The notes beneath the pieces are model-generated. The model did not search any database. It saw only the letters and a program-made list of their open reading frames with translations, and had not been told where the DNA came from. 22,735 nucleotides of DNA from Nitrospirota bacterium (GTDB taxonomy: Bacteria > Nitrospirota > Thermodesulfovibrionia > Thermodesulfovibrionales > JdFR-88), in NCBI GenBank assembly GCA_021789735.1, contig JAJYJB010000012.1, forward strand, positions 17,715 to 40,449, given 5' to 3'. Below are positions 14,635 through 22,387 of this stretch, one piece after another (within the stretch, counting starts at the first letter, position 1; every line of letters begins with the position of its first letter). The position numbers and the translations under genes are program-made.

Positions 14635-14653
14635 AGCCCCCGGGGGCTTTTTT
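14635..14653 (+). terminator. Second terminator-like palindrome between PilZ and Hsp20 genes
   Basis: AGCCCCCGGGGGCT (14635-14648) is a perfect palindrome with T6 at 14648-14653. A real hairpin would have to open the central CCGG as a loop. It may be a back-up terminator for PilZ. On the minus strand the T-run precedes the stem, so it is not a standard terminator for the Hsp20 gene ending at 14657. Confidence 0.5.
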
Positions 14654-14656
14654 ATT

Positions 14657-15172
14657 TTATTCGATGGACACCTTTTGCTTCTTTCCCTTCTCTTCGGTTT
14701 TGGGTATCCTGATCTCCAGGACCCCGTCCTTGAACTTCGCCTTCGATTTGCCGGTCTCCGCATTTTCAGGGAGTGTGAAGGAGCGCGTGAAATACCCGCT
14801 TGAGCGCTCGACCCGGTAGTAGTCCTTCCTTTCCACCTTCTCCTCTTTCTTTTTCTCCCCCGAGATGGTGACCATGTGGTCGCTGATGTCCACCTCTATG
14901 TCCTCTTTCTTCATCCCCGGCATCTCCGCCTTCAGAACCAGGTCGTTGCCTTCCTCGTACATGTCCACTGCCGGAGCGGCGGCTATTTCCTCGGGCCCCG
15001 CCCAACCCGGCCAGAAGGACCTTCTTCTGCCACCCATTATGTCCTCGAATATGCGCTCCATCTCGCGGAACGGAGACAGCCAGGCCTCCTTGAACGGCGC
15101 TATCTCCCGGCTTTCGGTCTTCTCCGGTCTGCCTTTCTCCACCTGCTTCTCTTCCATCGCGGCTTTGGCCAT
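14657..15172 (-). CDS. Small heat-shock protein, Hsp20/alpha-crystallin family
   Basis: Hsp20 proteins are ATP-independent cytosolic holdases that bind unfolding proteins. The 171-aa product has a charged N-terminal arm containing LSPFREMERIFEDIMGG. It then has the alpha-crystallin domain from about residue 68 (APAVDMYEEGNDLVLKAEMPG, then KKEDIEVDISDHMVTISGEK and YFTRSFTLPENA) to the signature FKDGVLEIRIPKTEE. The short C-terminal tail ends KVSIE, a weak form of the I-x-I oligomerisation motif. I chose ATG 15172 because AAAGGAGG lies upstream and the predicted transcription start near 15211 then leaves an ordinary leader of about 39 nt. The in-frame ATG 15202, giving 181 aa, has no ribosome site and would leave a leader of only about 8 nt, but it cannot be excluded. 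No CIRCE-type repeat is visible. Confidence 0.92.
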   Translation of the reverse strand: MAKAAMEEKQVEKGRPEKTESREIAPFKEAWLSPFREMERIFEDIMGGRRRSFWPGWAGPEEIAAAPAVDMYEEGNDLVLKAEMPGMKKEDIEVDISDHMVTISGEKKKEEKVERKDYYRVERSSGYFTRSFTLPENAETGKSKAKFKDGVLEIRIPKTEEKGKKQKVSIE

Positions 15173-15217
15173 TTTTTTCAGGGCCTCCTTTCTCAAAGAC
15201 ATGGTCTTGATAATGGA

Positions 15218-15246
15218 TTTTTATCACGCAGTGCAGGCAGTGTCAA
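15218..15246 (-). promoter_or_regulatory. Predicted sigma70 promoter of hsp20
   Basis: On the minus strand a perfect TTGACA (15246-15241) is followed by a 17-nt spacer and TAAAAA (15223-15218). The form resembles housekeeping promoters rather than a distinct heat-shock sigma consensus. Confidence 0.6.
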
Positions 15247-15365
15247 GGTTAAGGCGCAAGGCAAAAGCAGGGGCGGCAAATGAGAAGAAAAGACCGGAAT
15301 TTTTTGGCTTTGCTGATAAAGGAAGGGTTTTTACTAGCTGCTATCTTCCGCCTGGACTTGGCCGG

Positions 15366-16870
<1,505 letters not shown>

Positions 16871-16880
16871 GACAGCGGGA

Positions 16881-17405
16881 CTAAACTGCATCTTCCCTCT
16901 GGAACTCCTTCAGCGTGGGCAGGGCGGTAAGGTCCTTGAGGCCAAACTGGACCAGGAACTCCTGGGTAGTGCCAAAAAGCAGCGGCTTGCCCGGGGCCTC
17001 CTTCCGTCCCATTATTTTTATGAGCCTTCTGTCCAGGAGCGTTTTCATAACCCCGTCCGAGCCCACCCCGCGCAGCGCCTCAAGCTCAGCCTTGGTTATC
17101 GGCTGCTTGTAGGCGATTATGGCCAGCGTCTCCAGGGACGCCTGGGAGAGCCTGGAGGGCTGCGAGGCCTTCAGTTTCCTGGCCCAGTTGGAGTAGTCAG
17201 GGTTTGTATGCATGATGAAGCCTCCCGCAAGCTCCGAGACCAGGACGCCGCCTGCCCTCTGCGCGTATTCGGCTTTTATCTCGTCCATGAGGTCCTTAAG
17301 TTCCACTTCGGGAAGGCCGGTGATATCTTTTATCTCCTTGAGGCCCATGGGAGCGGGGGAGGAAAAAAGCAACGCCTCAAGCATCGCCTTTGAATTGATA
17401 TCCAT
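16881..17405 (-). CDS. scpB: Segregation and condensation protein B
   Basis: ScpB is the winged-helix dimer that, with ScpA, bridges SMC heads and condenses chromosomes. The 174-aa protein has the family features: an N-terminal winged helix beginning MLEALLFSSPAPMGLKEIKD, the middle segment GGFIMHTNPDYSNWARKL, the hallmark SQASLETLAIIAYKQPITKAELEALRGV and the second wing RRLIKIMGRKEAPGKPLLFGTTQEFLVQFGLKDL. Length is normal for the family. scpA, usually upstream, is absent here; the neighbour on that side is a divergent HD-GYP gene. ATG 17405 has no Shine-Dalgarno; an extended -10 box ends 5 nt before it, pointing to a leaderless transcript. Confidence 0.95.
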   Translation of the reverse strand: MDINSKAMLEALLFSSPAPMGLKEIKDITGLPEVELKDLMDEIKAEYAQRAGGVLVSELAGGFIMHTNPDYSNWARKLKASQPSRLSQASLETLAIIAYKQPITKAELEALRGVGSDGVMKTLLDRRLIKIMGRKEAPGKPLLFGTTQEFLVQFGLKDLTALPTLKEFQREDAV

Positions 17406-17410
17406 TCAGG

Positions 17411-17419
17411 AATATAACA
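17411..17419 (-). promoter_or_regulatory. Predicted extended -10 box of scpB, apparently leaderless
   Basis: The minus strand reads TGTTATATT (17419-17411), followed by CCTGA (5 nt) and ATG 17405. No clear -35 hexamer is present; the surrounding sequence is very AT-rich. Confidence 0.48.
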
Positions 17420-17477
17420 GAAAAACCCCTAATTTAAAAACACCTTTTTTTATTTTTTAATTTATTTATATTCTCTA

Positions 17478-17504
17478 TTGACAACATTTTCTTTTTTTTA
17501 TTAT
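17478..17504 (+). promoter_or_regulatory. Predicted sigma70 promoter of the HD-GYP gene
   Basis: TTGACA (17478-17483) is a perfect -35; TATTAT (17499-17504) is a good -10 with a short 15-nt spacer, or TATTTT at 17502-17507 with an 18-nt spacer. It lies about 50 nt before ATG 17555. Confidence 0.5.
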
Positions 17505-17554
17505 TTTTATACGGCTGCTAAAAAGGTAAAAAAACCGGTAGAAGAAAAGGTTAG

Positions 17555-18175
17555 ATGAACAAAGCTAAAGCTCTTTCTAAAGTCATGTCCGGACAGCCGT
17601 CGTGGATGGACGGCCATTCGATCCGGGTAATGGAATACGCCGTTGCCGTAGGCAAGGCTCTTGGTCTGTCCGGAAAGGACATCGAGACGCTGAGGCTGTC
17701 CGGCCTGCTCCACGACATAGGAAAAGTGGACACTTGCGCCTCGGTGCTTGAAAAGAGGGGCGGCCTTACCAGCAGGGAGTTCGAGCTTGTCAAGCTGCAC
17801 CCGGTCCACGGTGCCGAGATACTCTGCCAGTCGGACACCCTTTTGCGCGTGGCCAATGTCATAAGGCACCATCATGAGCGGTATGACGGCTCCGGATATC
17901 CGGACGGGCTCAAAGGGGAGGGCATACCGTTTCTTTCAAGGGTCCTCTACGTGGCCGACGCATTTGATTCCATGACCGCCGACAGGCCATACAGGAAGGC
18001 GCCAGGCAAGGACTATGCCATATCGGAGCTCATACGCTGCTCGGGGACGCAATTTGATCCTCGCGTGGTCCTGGAATTCCTCAAGTTGGCCGGCAATTTC
18101 CACTGCGGCCATGAATATCCCGCGGATCGCATGGCTGCCCTGCTGCCCGACCTGTCCTTTATCAAACCTGTTTGA
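17555..18175 (+). CDS. Stand-alone HD-GYP domain protein, probable c-di-GMP phosphodiesterase
   Basis: The 206-aa protein is a single HD-GYP domain with no receiver, PAS or membrane segment. The metal-site residues of the family are visible: His21 in DGHSIRV, His53-Asp54 and Lys57 in LLHDIGK, His82/His85 in [10 protein letters not shown], the histidines in [15 protein letters not shown] (105-107, GYP at 114-116) and the distal [21 protein letters not shown] follows as usual. Such enzymes hydrolyse c-di-GMP to GMP or pGpG in the cytosol. With the catalytic set intact it is probably active. The small size suggests that regulation is at the expression level or by a partner. AAAAGG lies 4 nt before ATG 17555. 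The 3' end overlaps the -35 hexamer of the rubredoxin promoter. Confidence 0.93.
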   Translation: MNKAKALSKVMSGQPSWMDGHSIRVMEYAVAVGKALGLSGKDIETLRLSGLLHDIGKVDTCASVLEKRGGLTSREFELVKLHPVHGAEILCQSDTLLRVANVIRHHHERYDGSGYPDGLKGEGIPFLSRVLYVADAFDSMTADRPYRKAPGKDYAISELIRCSGTQFDPRVVLEFLKLAGNFHCGHEYPADRMAALLPDLSFIKPV

Positions 18176-18200
18176 CAGCCCGCCTTTTTTGCCCTAAAGT
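18172..18200 (+). promoter_or_regulatory. Predicted promoter of the rubredoxin-rubrerythrin pair
   Basis: TTGACA (18172-18177), overlapping the HD-GYP stop codon, a 17-nt spacer and TAAAGT (18195-18200). GGAGG at 18217-18221 would lie within the resulting leader. Confidence 0.48.
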
Positions 18201-18234
18201 TTTTAAGGAAAATTCCGGAGGTCTTTGCTCATTT

Positions 18235-18393
18235 ATGGGAAAATGGATCTGCGACCTGTGCGGCTATGTTTATGACCCCGAGTTGGGGGACCCCGAAAGC
18301 GGCATAAAACCGGGGGTAGCATTCGAGGACCTGCCTGAGGAGTGGGTCTGCCCGGTCTGCGGCGCCGGGAAGGACCAGTTCTCAAAACTATGA
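18235..18393 (+). CDS. Rubredoxin
   Basis: The 52-aa protein is a one-iron electron carrier: [20 protein letters not shown], then [18 protein letters not shown]. Cys6/Cys9 and Cys39/Cys42 in two CxxC knuckles ligate the Fe. Length is normal. An open frame extends upstream to 18172, but that part overlaps the promoter and is not conserved, so ATG 18235 is chosen. GGAGG is 13 nt upstream, a little far. The stop overlaps an ATG (ATGA) just ahead of the rubrerythrin gene, which lacks its own rubredoxin domain. This rubredoxin is its likely electron donor in peroxide reduction. Confidence 0.96.
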   Translation: MGKWICDLCGYVYDPELGDPESGIKPGVAFEDLPEEWVCPVCGAGKDQFSKL

Positions 18394-18410
18394 GGAAAGA
18401 GGGCGAAGCT

Positions 18411-18911
18411 ATGAAGGCGGTTGAGGTGGCCATGAAGACCGAGACGGACGCCATCGAATTCTATGGGCAGGCCGCCCGGAAGACTTCTCACCCGGTGGGC
18501 AAGAAGATGTTCCTGTCCATAATCGATGACGAAAAGAGGCACCTGGAGGTGCTGAAGTGCATCTTTGAAGGAATGGACATAGATTTTTTCCGCGAAGAAA
18601 GCCCGATTAAAAAGATAAGCACCGTCTTTGAGGAAAACAGGGAGTCCATGCTTGAGCGCGTGACCGCCACCGCGGATGACACCCAGGCCCTTGAGATGGC
18701 CATGAAGATGGAGAAAGAGAGTGTCGATTTCTATGAGAAGGCCGCCTCAGCCGCCACCGGCAGGGAAAAGGCGGTATACGAGAGGCTCATAAAGGAAGAG
18801 GAGCAGCACTACAGAATTTTTTCAAATACCCACCAGTTCCTGACGGACACGGGCAACTGGTTCATGTGGGAGGAGCATAGCGCAGTGGACGGCGGGACGC
18901 CATGGGCGTAG
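18411..18911 (+). CDS. Rubrerythrin-type ferritin-like diiron protein (no rubredoxin domain)
   Basis: The 166-aa four-helix protein has two pseudo-symmetrical half-sites for a diiron centre: METDAIEFY-type helix then DDEKRHLEVL, and MEKESVDFYEKAA then KEEEQHYRIF. Each supplies a Glu and an ExxH. Rubrerythrins reduce hydrogen peroxide in anaerobes with electrons from rubredoxin. Here the C-terminal rubredoxin domain of classical rubrerythrin is missing and is supplied by the adjacent gene. The tail ends TGNWFMWEEHSAVDGGTPWA, an aromatic/acidic cap seen in this subgroup. I chose ATG 18411 because GAGGG lies 7 nt upstream and the conserved helix starts there. ATG 18390, overlapping the rubredoxin stop (ATGA), would add MRKEGEA and is also plausible. 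Confidence 0.9.
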   Translation: MKAVEVAMKTETDAIEFYGQAARKTSHPVGKKMFLSIIDDEKRHLEVLKCIFEGMDIDFFREESPIKKISTVFEENRESMLERVTATADDTQALEMAMKMEKESVDFYEKAASAATGREKAVYERLIKEEEQHYRIFSNTHQFLTDTGNWFMWEEHSAVDGGTPWA

Positions 18912-18936
18912 CAGGCGGAACTGACTTTGGCGGCGG

Positions 18937-19104
18937 TCACCAGCAGAAGACCTTTTCTGCCTCCTGGACCGCCTGGAGGAGCTTGTCCGCGTCAAACTCC
19001 CTGAAAAGCTCGAAGACCGTAACCTCGTTGTCCTTCTTGTGGGCCTCTATTATCCTCCTGTCGAAGGCATCCGGTTCTTTCTTGAGTATGTGGACTATTT
19101 TCAT
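18937..19104 (-). CDS. 55-aa protein, third gene of DsrE/F/H-like cluster (possible DsrH/TusB analogue)
   Basis: The minus strand from ATG 19104 encodes MKIVHILKKEPDAFDRRIIE, then HKKDNEVTVFELFREFDADK, ending LLQAVQEAEKVFCW before TGA. The pattern is a first beta strand, a helix, a second strand (VTVFEL) and a final helix, with Cys54 next to the end. It begins 5 nt after the stop of the preceding DsrE-like gene, so it is almost certainly co-transcribed. In TusBCD/DsrEFH complexes the third, smallest subunit is DsrH/TusB with a functional cysteine. Identity with that family is an inference from position and size, because the similarity is weak and it is only about half the usual length. It converges with the rubrerythrin gene. 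Confidence 0.62.
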   Translation of the reverse strand: MKIVHILKKEPDAFDRRIIEAHKKDNEVTVFELFREFDADKLLQAVQEAEKVFCW

Positions 19105-19108
19105 TTCA

Positions 19109-19384
19109 TCAGTAGGATATCACGACGTCGTACTTTAAGAGGATATCGGGCATGTCCTGTTCGTTCACCCTCTTGAAATCATCGGCTTCCCGAAAGCAGT
19201 AGAGCCCGGCCCTCATGGCCTTGAGCATCTCCAGGTTCATCAGGTTCATCTCCGTGGGTTCGGGCGCGTGGCCCGCCAGATATACGTCCACCATGTCGTC
19301 GTACAGGGTAAGCCCGAGGGCCATCCTCAGCGCCTCCTCCGACCTTTCCTTGACGACCACCGCTATGCGCTTCCCCCCGGGCAT
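19109..19384 (-). CDS. DsrE/DsrF-like sulfurtransferase-family protein
   Basis: The 91-aa protein begins MPGGKRIAVVVKERSEEALR and shows the small alpha/beta DsrE fold pattern: a first strand IAVVVKE, a helix with ALRMALGLTL, a second strand DDMVDVYLAG and a terminal strand DVVISY. Members relay sulfur through persulfides (TusC/DsrF) or have structural roles in a hexamer. The only cysteine is in AGLYCFREADDF, which may or may not correspond to an active Cys. ATG 19384 overlaps the preceding TGA (TGATG), so I prefer it to the upstream start at 19408 that would add eight residues. The target pathway (tRNA thiolation or sulfur oxidation/reduction) cannot be read here. Confidence 0.75.
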   Translation of the reverse strand: MPGGKRIAVVVKERSEEALRMALGLTLYDDMVDVYLAGHAPEPTEMNLMNLEMLKAMRAGLYCFREADDFKRVNEQDMPDILLKYDVVISY

Positions 19385-19674
19385 CAGAAAACCAGCAGAC
19401 GGTCGCACCAGCGGACCATGGAGATGTTGTCATACTGGCTGCCGGCCCGTATCTCGCCCGGCAGTTCAAGGTTCCTCTGCCCGCGGTTCAGGTCGCATAC
19501 GTTCACTTTGAGCTTCCCCGATACAGTACTTACGAACTCCGGGTCCTCCGACATGAAGCAGCCGTCATCCATAAGGAATATGTTCACATCGTCACCCCTC
19601 CTTATGGCCGCCTTCAGAATGGGCACCACCATCCTGCCGTAGCCGGAATCCGTTATCAAAACCCCAAGCCTCAT
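19384..19674 (-). CDS. DsrE-family protein, first gene of the sulfur-relay-like cluster
   Basis: The 96-aa protein starts MRLGVLITDSGYGRMVVPIL and has the DsrE-fold order: strand, helix (KAAIRRGDDV), strand NIFLMDDGCF, then KLKVNVCDLNRGQR, where DsrE/TusD proteins often carry their sulfur-accepting cysteine. It ends in the strand DRLLVF. Cys residues in DDGC and NVCDLN are the candidates for persulfide transfer. The open frame continues upstream to TTG 19704 and ATG 19701 (MEISDIIKR...). However, an extended -10 box lies inside that extension, 7 nt before ATG 19674, and family members start at this strand. The stop overlaps the next gene (TGATG), so the three small genes form one operon. Confidence 0.75.
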   Translation of the reverse strand: MRLGVLITDSGYGRMVVPILKAAIRRGDDVNIFLMDDGCFMSEDPEFVSTVSGKLKVNVCDLNRGQRNLELPGEIRAGSQYDNISMVRWCDRLLVF

Positions 19675-19681
19675 CCGCTTG

Positions 19682-19690
19682 ATTATATCA
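19682..19690 (-). promoter_or_regulatory. Consensus extended -10 promoter of the DsrE-like operon, apparently leaderless
   Basis: The minus strand reads TGATATAAT, a perfect TGN-TATAAT, followed by CAAGCGG (7 nt) and ATG 19674. No convincing -35 is seen at 17 nt. Confidence 0.55.
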
Positions 19691-19747
19691 GATATCTCCA
19701 TCAACGAAGACGGGCAATTAAAAAATAAAAAACTTTATAAATATTTT

Positions 19748-19776
19748 TTGACTTTTTTAGGAAATTTTTTTAAAAA
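19748..19776 (+). promoter_or_regulatory. Upstream candidate promoter (P1) of the PEPCK-like gene
   Basis: TTGACT (19748-19753), a 17-nt spacer and TAAAAA (19771-19776). The region is extremely AT-rich, so a chance match is more likely than for the proximal promoter. Confidence 0.35.
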
Positions 19777-19841
19777 TTTTTCATTTTTTGCTCCTGAATT
19801 TAAAAAAAACTGGCTTAAAGTGGAAAAATAGGGGGGTAAAG

Positions 19842-19870
19842 TTGACAAATTTAGAACTTTAGGCTAAAAA
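19842..19870 (+). promoter_or_regulatory. Proximal promoter (P2) of the PEPCK-like gene
   Basis: A perfect TTGACA (19842-19847), a 17-nt spacer and TAAAAA (19865-19870) lie 27 nt before ATG 19898. GGAGG at 19888-19892 is the ribosome site. The box type equals that of hsp20. Confidence 0.62.
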
Positions 19871-19897
19871 TATCTAATCGAATTTTTGGAGGCATAA

Positions 19898-21562
19898 ATG
19901 GCAACTTTCCAGAAAAAACCGTTATCGGCGTGGAGGGCGGCGGTTGAGTCCGCCTTTCTGGCGAACTCTGTAAGAAAAGTGGGGATGGCCGATCTCTACC
20001 ATCTTGCCCTGAAGCAGCCGGAGGTCATCAAGACCACCGAGCCCATGTACCAGCCGGAGCAGTTCGGCCTGCCGGCCGATGCGAAGGTGCTCATATCGAA
20101 TGACGGCGGCGTAGTGGGCAGGACCGCCAAGGCCAGGAGGCTTGTCAGGGAGCTTTCAAAGGAAGACAGCGACAAGCTGCAGGGCATTTTGCTTGAGGCG
20201 CTTTACCAGTTGAACCGCAAGCCCAGCCTCTGGCTTGAGGGCATAGTGGGGCTGCACCCGAGCTTCATGATAAAGGCCCACCTGCTGTCGCCAGAGACGG
20301 ACGCCAAGAACATGATGGACTGGGGGTTCAATTTCACACCGTTCATAGAGCCGTGGGCCACCACCTTCAGGAAGTCCAGGGTGCTGAACGAGCCCGACAT
20401 ACTCGTTGTGGCGGACCCCGAATGGAGGCATCCGGACCACCCGAGCGGGCTGGTCATAATAGACGAGAAGGAAAACTGCATCGCCATCCTGGGCATGAGG
20501 TACTTTGGCGAAAGGAAAAAGGGCACGCTCACCCTGGCCTGGACGGTAGGCGTGCGTCATAATATGGTTGCCTGCCACGGCGGGATAAAGACCATAGGCG
20601 GCAACCCCCCGGTGGCGGTCTTCGGCCTCTCCGGCTCGGGGAAGTCCTCCATAACCAACAGCCTGGACCACGAGGGGACGCTCAGGCCGGAAGAAAAGGT
20701 GACCGTGGTGCACGATGACGCCTTCCTCATAGATTTTGAGAACAACCTCACTACGGCCCTCGAGCCCTCCCTGTTTGACAAGACCGACGCGGTGCGTTTT
20801 AACGACCCGATCGTCCGGTATTTCTTTTCCGCCCAGAACGTGGCGGTCCTCGAAACGCCCGAGGGCGAGCGGAAGATAGTGGCTGAGGACATAAGAAACG
20901 ACAACGGGCGGTGCATAAAGTCCCGCGACATGTTCAACCACGCCGATTATTGCGCCGCTCCGGGCAAGGTGATATGGCTCCAGAAGGACACGAGTCTGCC
21001 TCCCATATGCAGGATAAATTCCGCGGGCCTGGCCGTGGCCATGGGGGCCTCTCTCTCCACTCTCAGGGCCAAGGGTGTGGAAAACGTGGACCCGAAGGAG
21101 CTAAACAGGCTGGTCATAGAGCCTTTTGCCAACCCCTTCCGGGTGCATCCCCTGCTGGTGGACTGCCAGCAGTTCATGAAGCTGTTCAAGGCCGGCTGCG
21201 AGTGCTATATAATGAACACCCACGCCTTCGGGCTGCCCAGCGACCTTGTGGACATTCCCAAGGAGCTCTCGCTAAAGATAATGACGGAGCTTGTGCGGGG
21301 CAACATAGAATGGCGCGACTGGAAGCGCTTCCCGGGCATGTCCATACCAAAAAACGGCAACGACCTCTTCGGCCCGGACTACGACAAGAAGTACAAGCCC
21401 TCCAGGGTGGCCGCCTATATGGAGTTCCTCCGCGACCGGATGCAGGACAGGATAACCTACCTGTCCAACAAGAGGGACCTGGAGCAGGACATGGACAGCT
21501 CCTTCATAGATCCGCTGGTGGTCGCAAGGACGGTCATAGACAAGGTGCTGAACCCGGTCTAG
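19898..21562 (+). CDS. ATP-type phosphoenolpyruvate carboxykinase family protein (divergent)
   Basis: The 554-aa protein carries PEPCK-type motifs in the order of ATP-dependent enzymes: ILGMRYFGERKKGTLTL (E. coli PckA has MRYSGEEMKKG, with a substrate-binding Lys), HNMVACHGG, the P-loop VFGLSGSGKSS (243-251, Lys249), an acidic metal segment VVHDDAFLID (272-279) and LPPICRINSAG, aligned with the PPVSRLT arginine loop. PEPCK interconverts oxaloacetate plus ATP and PEP plus CO2. Differences are notable: GLSGSGKSS replaces GLSGTGKTT, DDE/W around kinase-2 is changed, and the N-terminal 190 residues are not readily alignable by eye. A true PEPCK of an unusual clade or a related kinase are both possible. 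Start ATG 19898 has GGAGG 5 nt upstream. It has two candidate promoters, is monocistronic and ends in a strong terminator, suggesting high expression. Confidence 0.8.
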   Translation: MATFQKKPLSAWRAAVESAFLANSVRKVGMADLYHLALKQPEVIKTTEPMYQPEQFGLPADAKVLISNDGGVVGRTAKARRLVRELSKEDSDKLQGILLEALYQLNRKPSLWLEGIVGLHPSFMIKAHLLSPETDAKNMMDWGFNFTPFIEPWATTFRKSRVLNEPDILVVADPEWRHPDHPSGLVIIDEKENCIAILGMRYFGERKKGTLTLAWTVGVRHNMVACHGGIKTIGGNPPVAVFGLSGSGKSSITNSLDHEGTLRPEEKVTVVHDDAFLIDFENNLTTALEPSLFDKTDAVRFNDPIVRYFFSAQNVAVLETPEGERKIVAEDIRNDNGRCIKSRDMFNHADYCAAPGKVIWLQKDTSLPPICRINSAGLAVAMGASLSTLRAKGVENVDPKELNRLVIEPFANPFRVHPLLVDCQQFMKLFKAGCECYIMNTHAFGLPSDLVDIPKELSLKIMTELVRGNIEWRDWKRFPGMSIPKNGNDLFGPDYDKKYKPSRVAAYMEFLRDRMQDRITYLSNKRDLEQDMDSSFIDPLVVARTVIDKVLNPV

Positions 21563-21583
21563 CCGCAAAAAGACCCAGGGGAA

Positions 21584-21611
21584 AAGGGGCCGGGACAGGC
21601 CCCTTTTTTTT
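21584..21611 (+). terminator. Rho-independent terminator of the PEPCK-like gene
   Basis: AAGGGGCC (21584-21591), loop GGGACA, GGCCCCTT (21598-21605), continuing into a T-run to 21611. It begins 21 nt after the stop codon. Confidence 0.92.
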
Positions 21612-21703
21612 GGGGACATTTTCCTGAAGTATGCGGGGACAAAAACATGTTAATCTATATGCCAAACATTAAAGGCGCGAGGGTTTTTTTTTAAACAGAA
21701 ACA

Positions 21704-22387
21704 GTGGACAGCATTTTAAGACAGTTATCTATATCTCTTCTTCCCATCCTCATAGCGGTCACCTTTCACGAGGTGGCGCACGGGTATGCGGCCTATCTCC
21801 AGGGGGACAGGACCGCAAAGTCCATGGGCAGGCTCACTTTGAACCCCCTTGCGCACATAGACCCCATCGGCACAGTGCTCATGCCGCTTGCGCTCCTGGT
21901 GCTGACGGCTGGCAGGTTCGTCTTTGGCTATGCCAAGCCGGTGCCCATAAACCCATACAACTTCAAAAAACCCAGAAAAGGGATGGCGATAAGCGCCCTT
22001 GCCGGGCCCCTGACCAACGTGGTCCTGGCTATCATAAGCGGGGTGCTGCTTACCTATGCGGTCCTGCCCATGGCCGCAGCCGCAAGCCCGGGCGTGTTTT
22101 TACGCATCGTGAGGCCGGTCGGCGAGATGCTGAAGCAGAGCGTCTGGATAAATCTGCTTCTTGCCGCCTTCAACCTTATCCCCATTCCGCCTCTTGACGG
22201 AGGCAGGGTGCTGGCCGGGTTGCTTCCCGCGAGGCAGGCCTATACGTTTGAGAGGCTGGAGCGGTTCGGTTTTATAATCGTCATGCTTCTTATATTCACC
22301 GGGATCGCGTCCTATTTCATAGACCCCATGATGAGGCTCTTGCTGGCGATCATGAATATCTTCACAAAAGGGAGTTTTGGCATATGA
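21704..22387 (+). CDS. Site-2 protease family (M50) membrane metalloprotease
   Basis: The 227-aa integral membrane protein has the M50 zinc site HEVAH (His22, Glu23, His26) in the first helix and the second motif in the C-terminal half, FNLIPIPPLDGGRVL, whose Asp is the third ligand. Between them lies the usual GRLTLNPLAHIDPIG...FGYAKPVPINPYNF...KPRKGMAISALAGPLTN segment of the small YwhC/SpoIVFB-like subgroup. Four to six membrane helices are predicted. There is no PDZ or CBS domain, so its substrates are not predictable. GTG 21704 is the only start near the N-terminus, with an in-frame TAA just upstream (21692-21694), no Shine-Dalgarno, and a weak TTAAAC 7 nt before it. The stop overlaps the trpS ATG (ATGA), a linkage common in bacteria. 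Confidence 0.92.
   Translation: MDSILRQLSISLLPILIAVTFHEVAHGYAAYLQGDRTAKSMGRLTLNPLAHIDPIGTVLMPLALLVLTAGRFVFGYAKPVPINPYNFKKPRKGMAISALAGPLTNVVLAIISGVLLTYAVLPMAAAASPGVFLRIVRPVGEMLKQSVWINLLLAAFNLIPIPPLDGGRVLAGLLPARQAYTFERLERFGFIIVMLLIFTGIASYFIDPMMRLLLAIMNIFTKGSFGI

Noticed and set aside
20911..21627. 238-codon plus-strand open frame
   Set aside because: It is an alternate frame of the PEPCK-like gene with Gly/Arg/His-rich shadow composition, running through the terminator.
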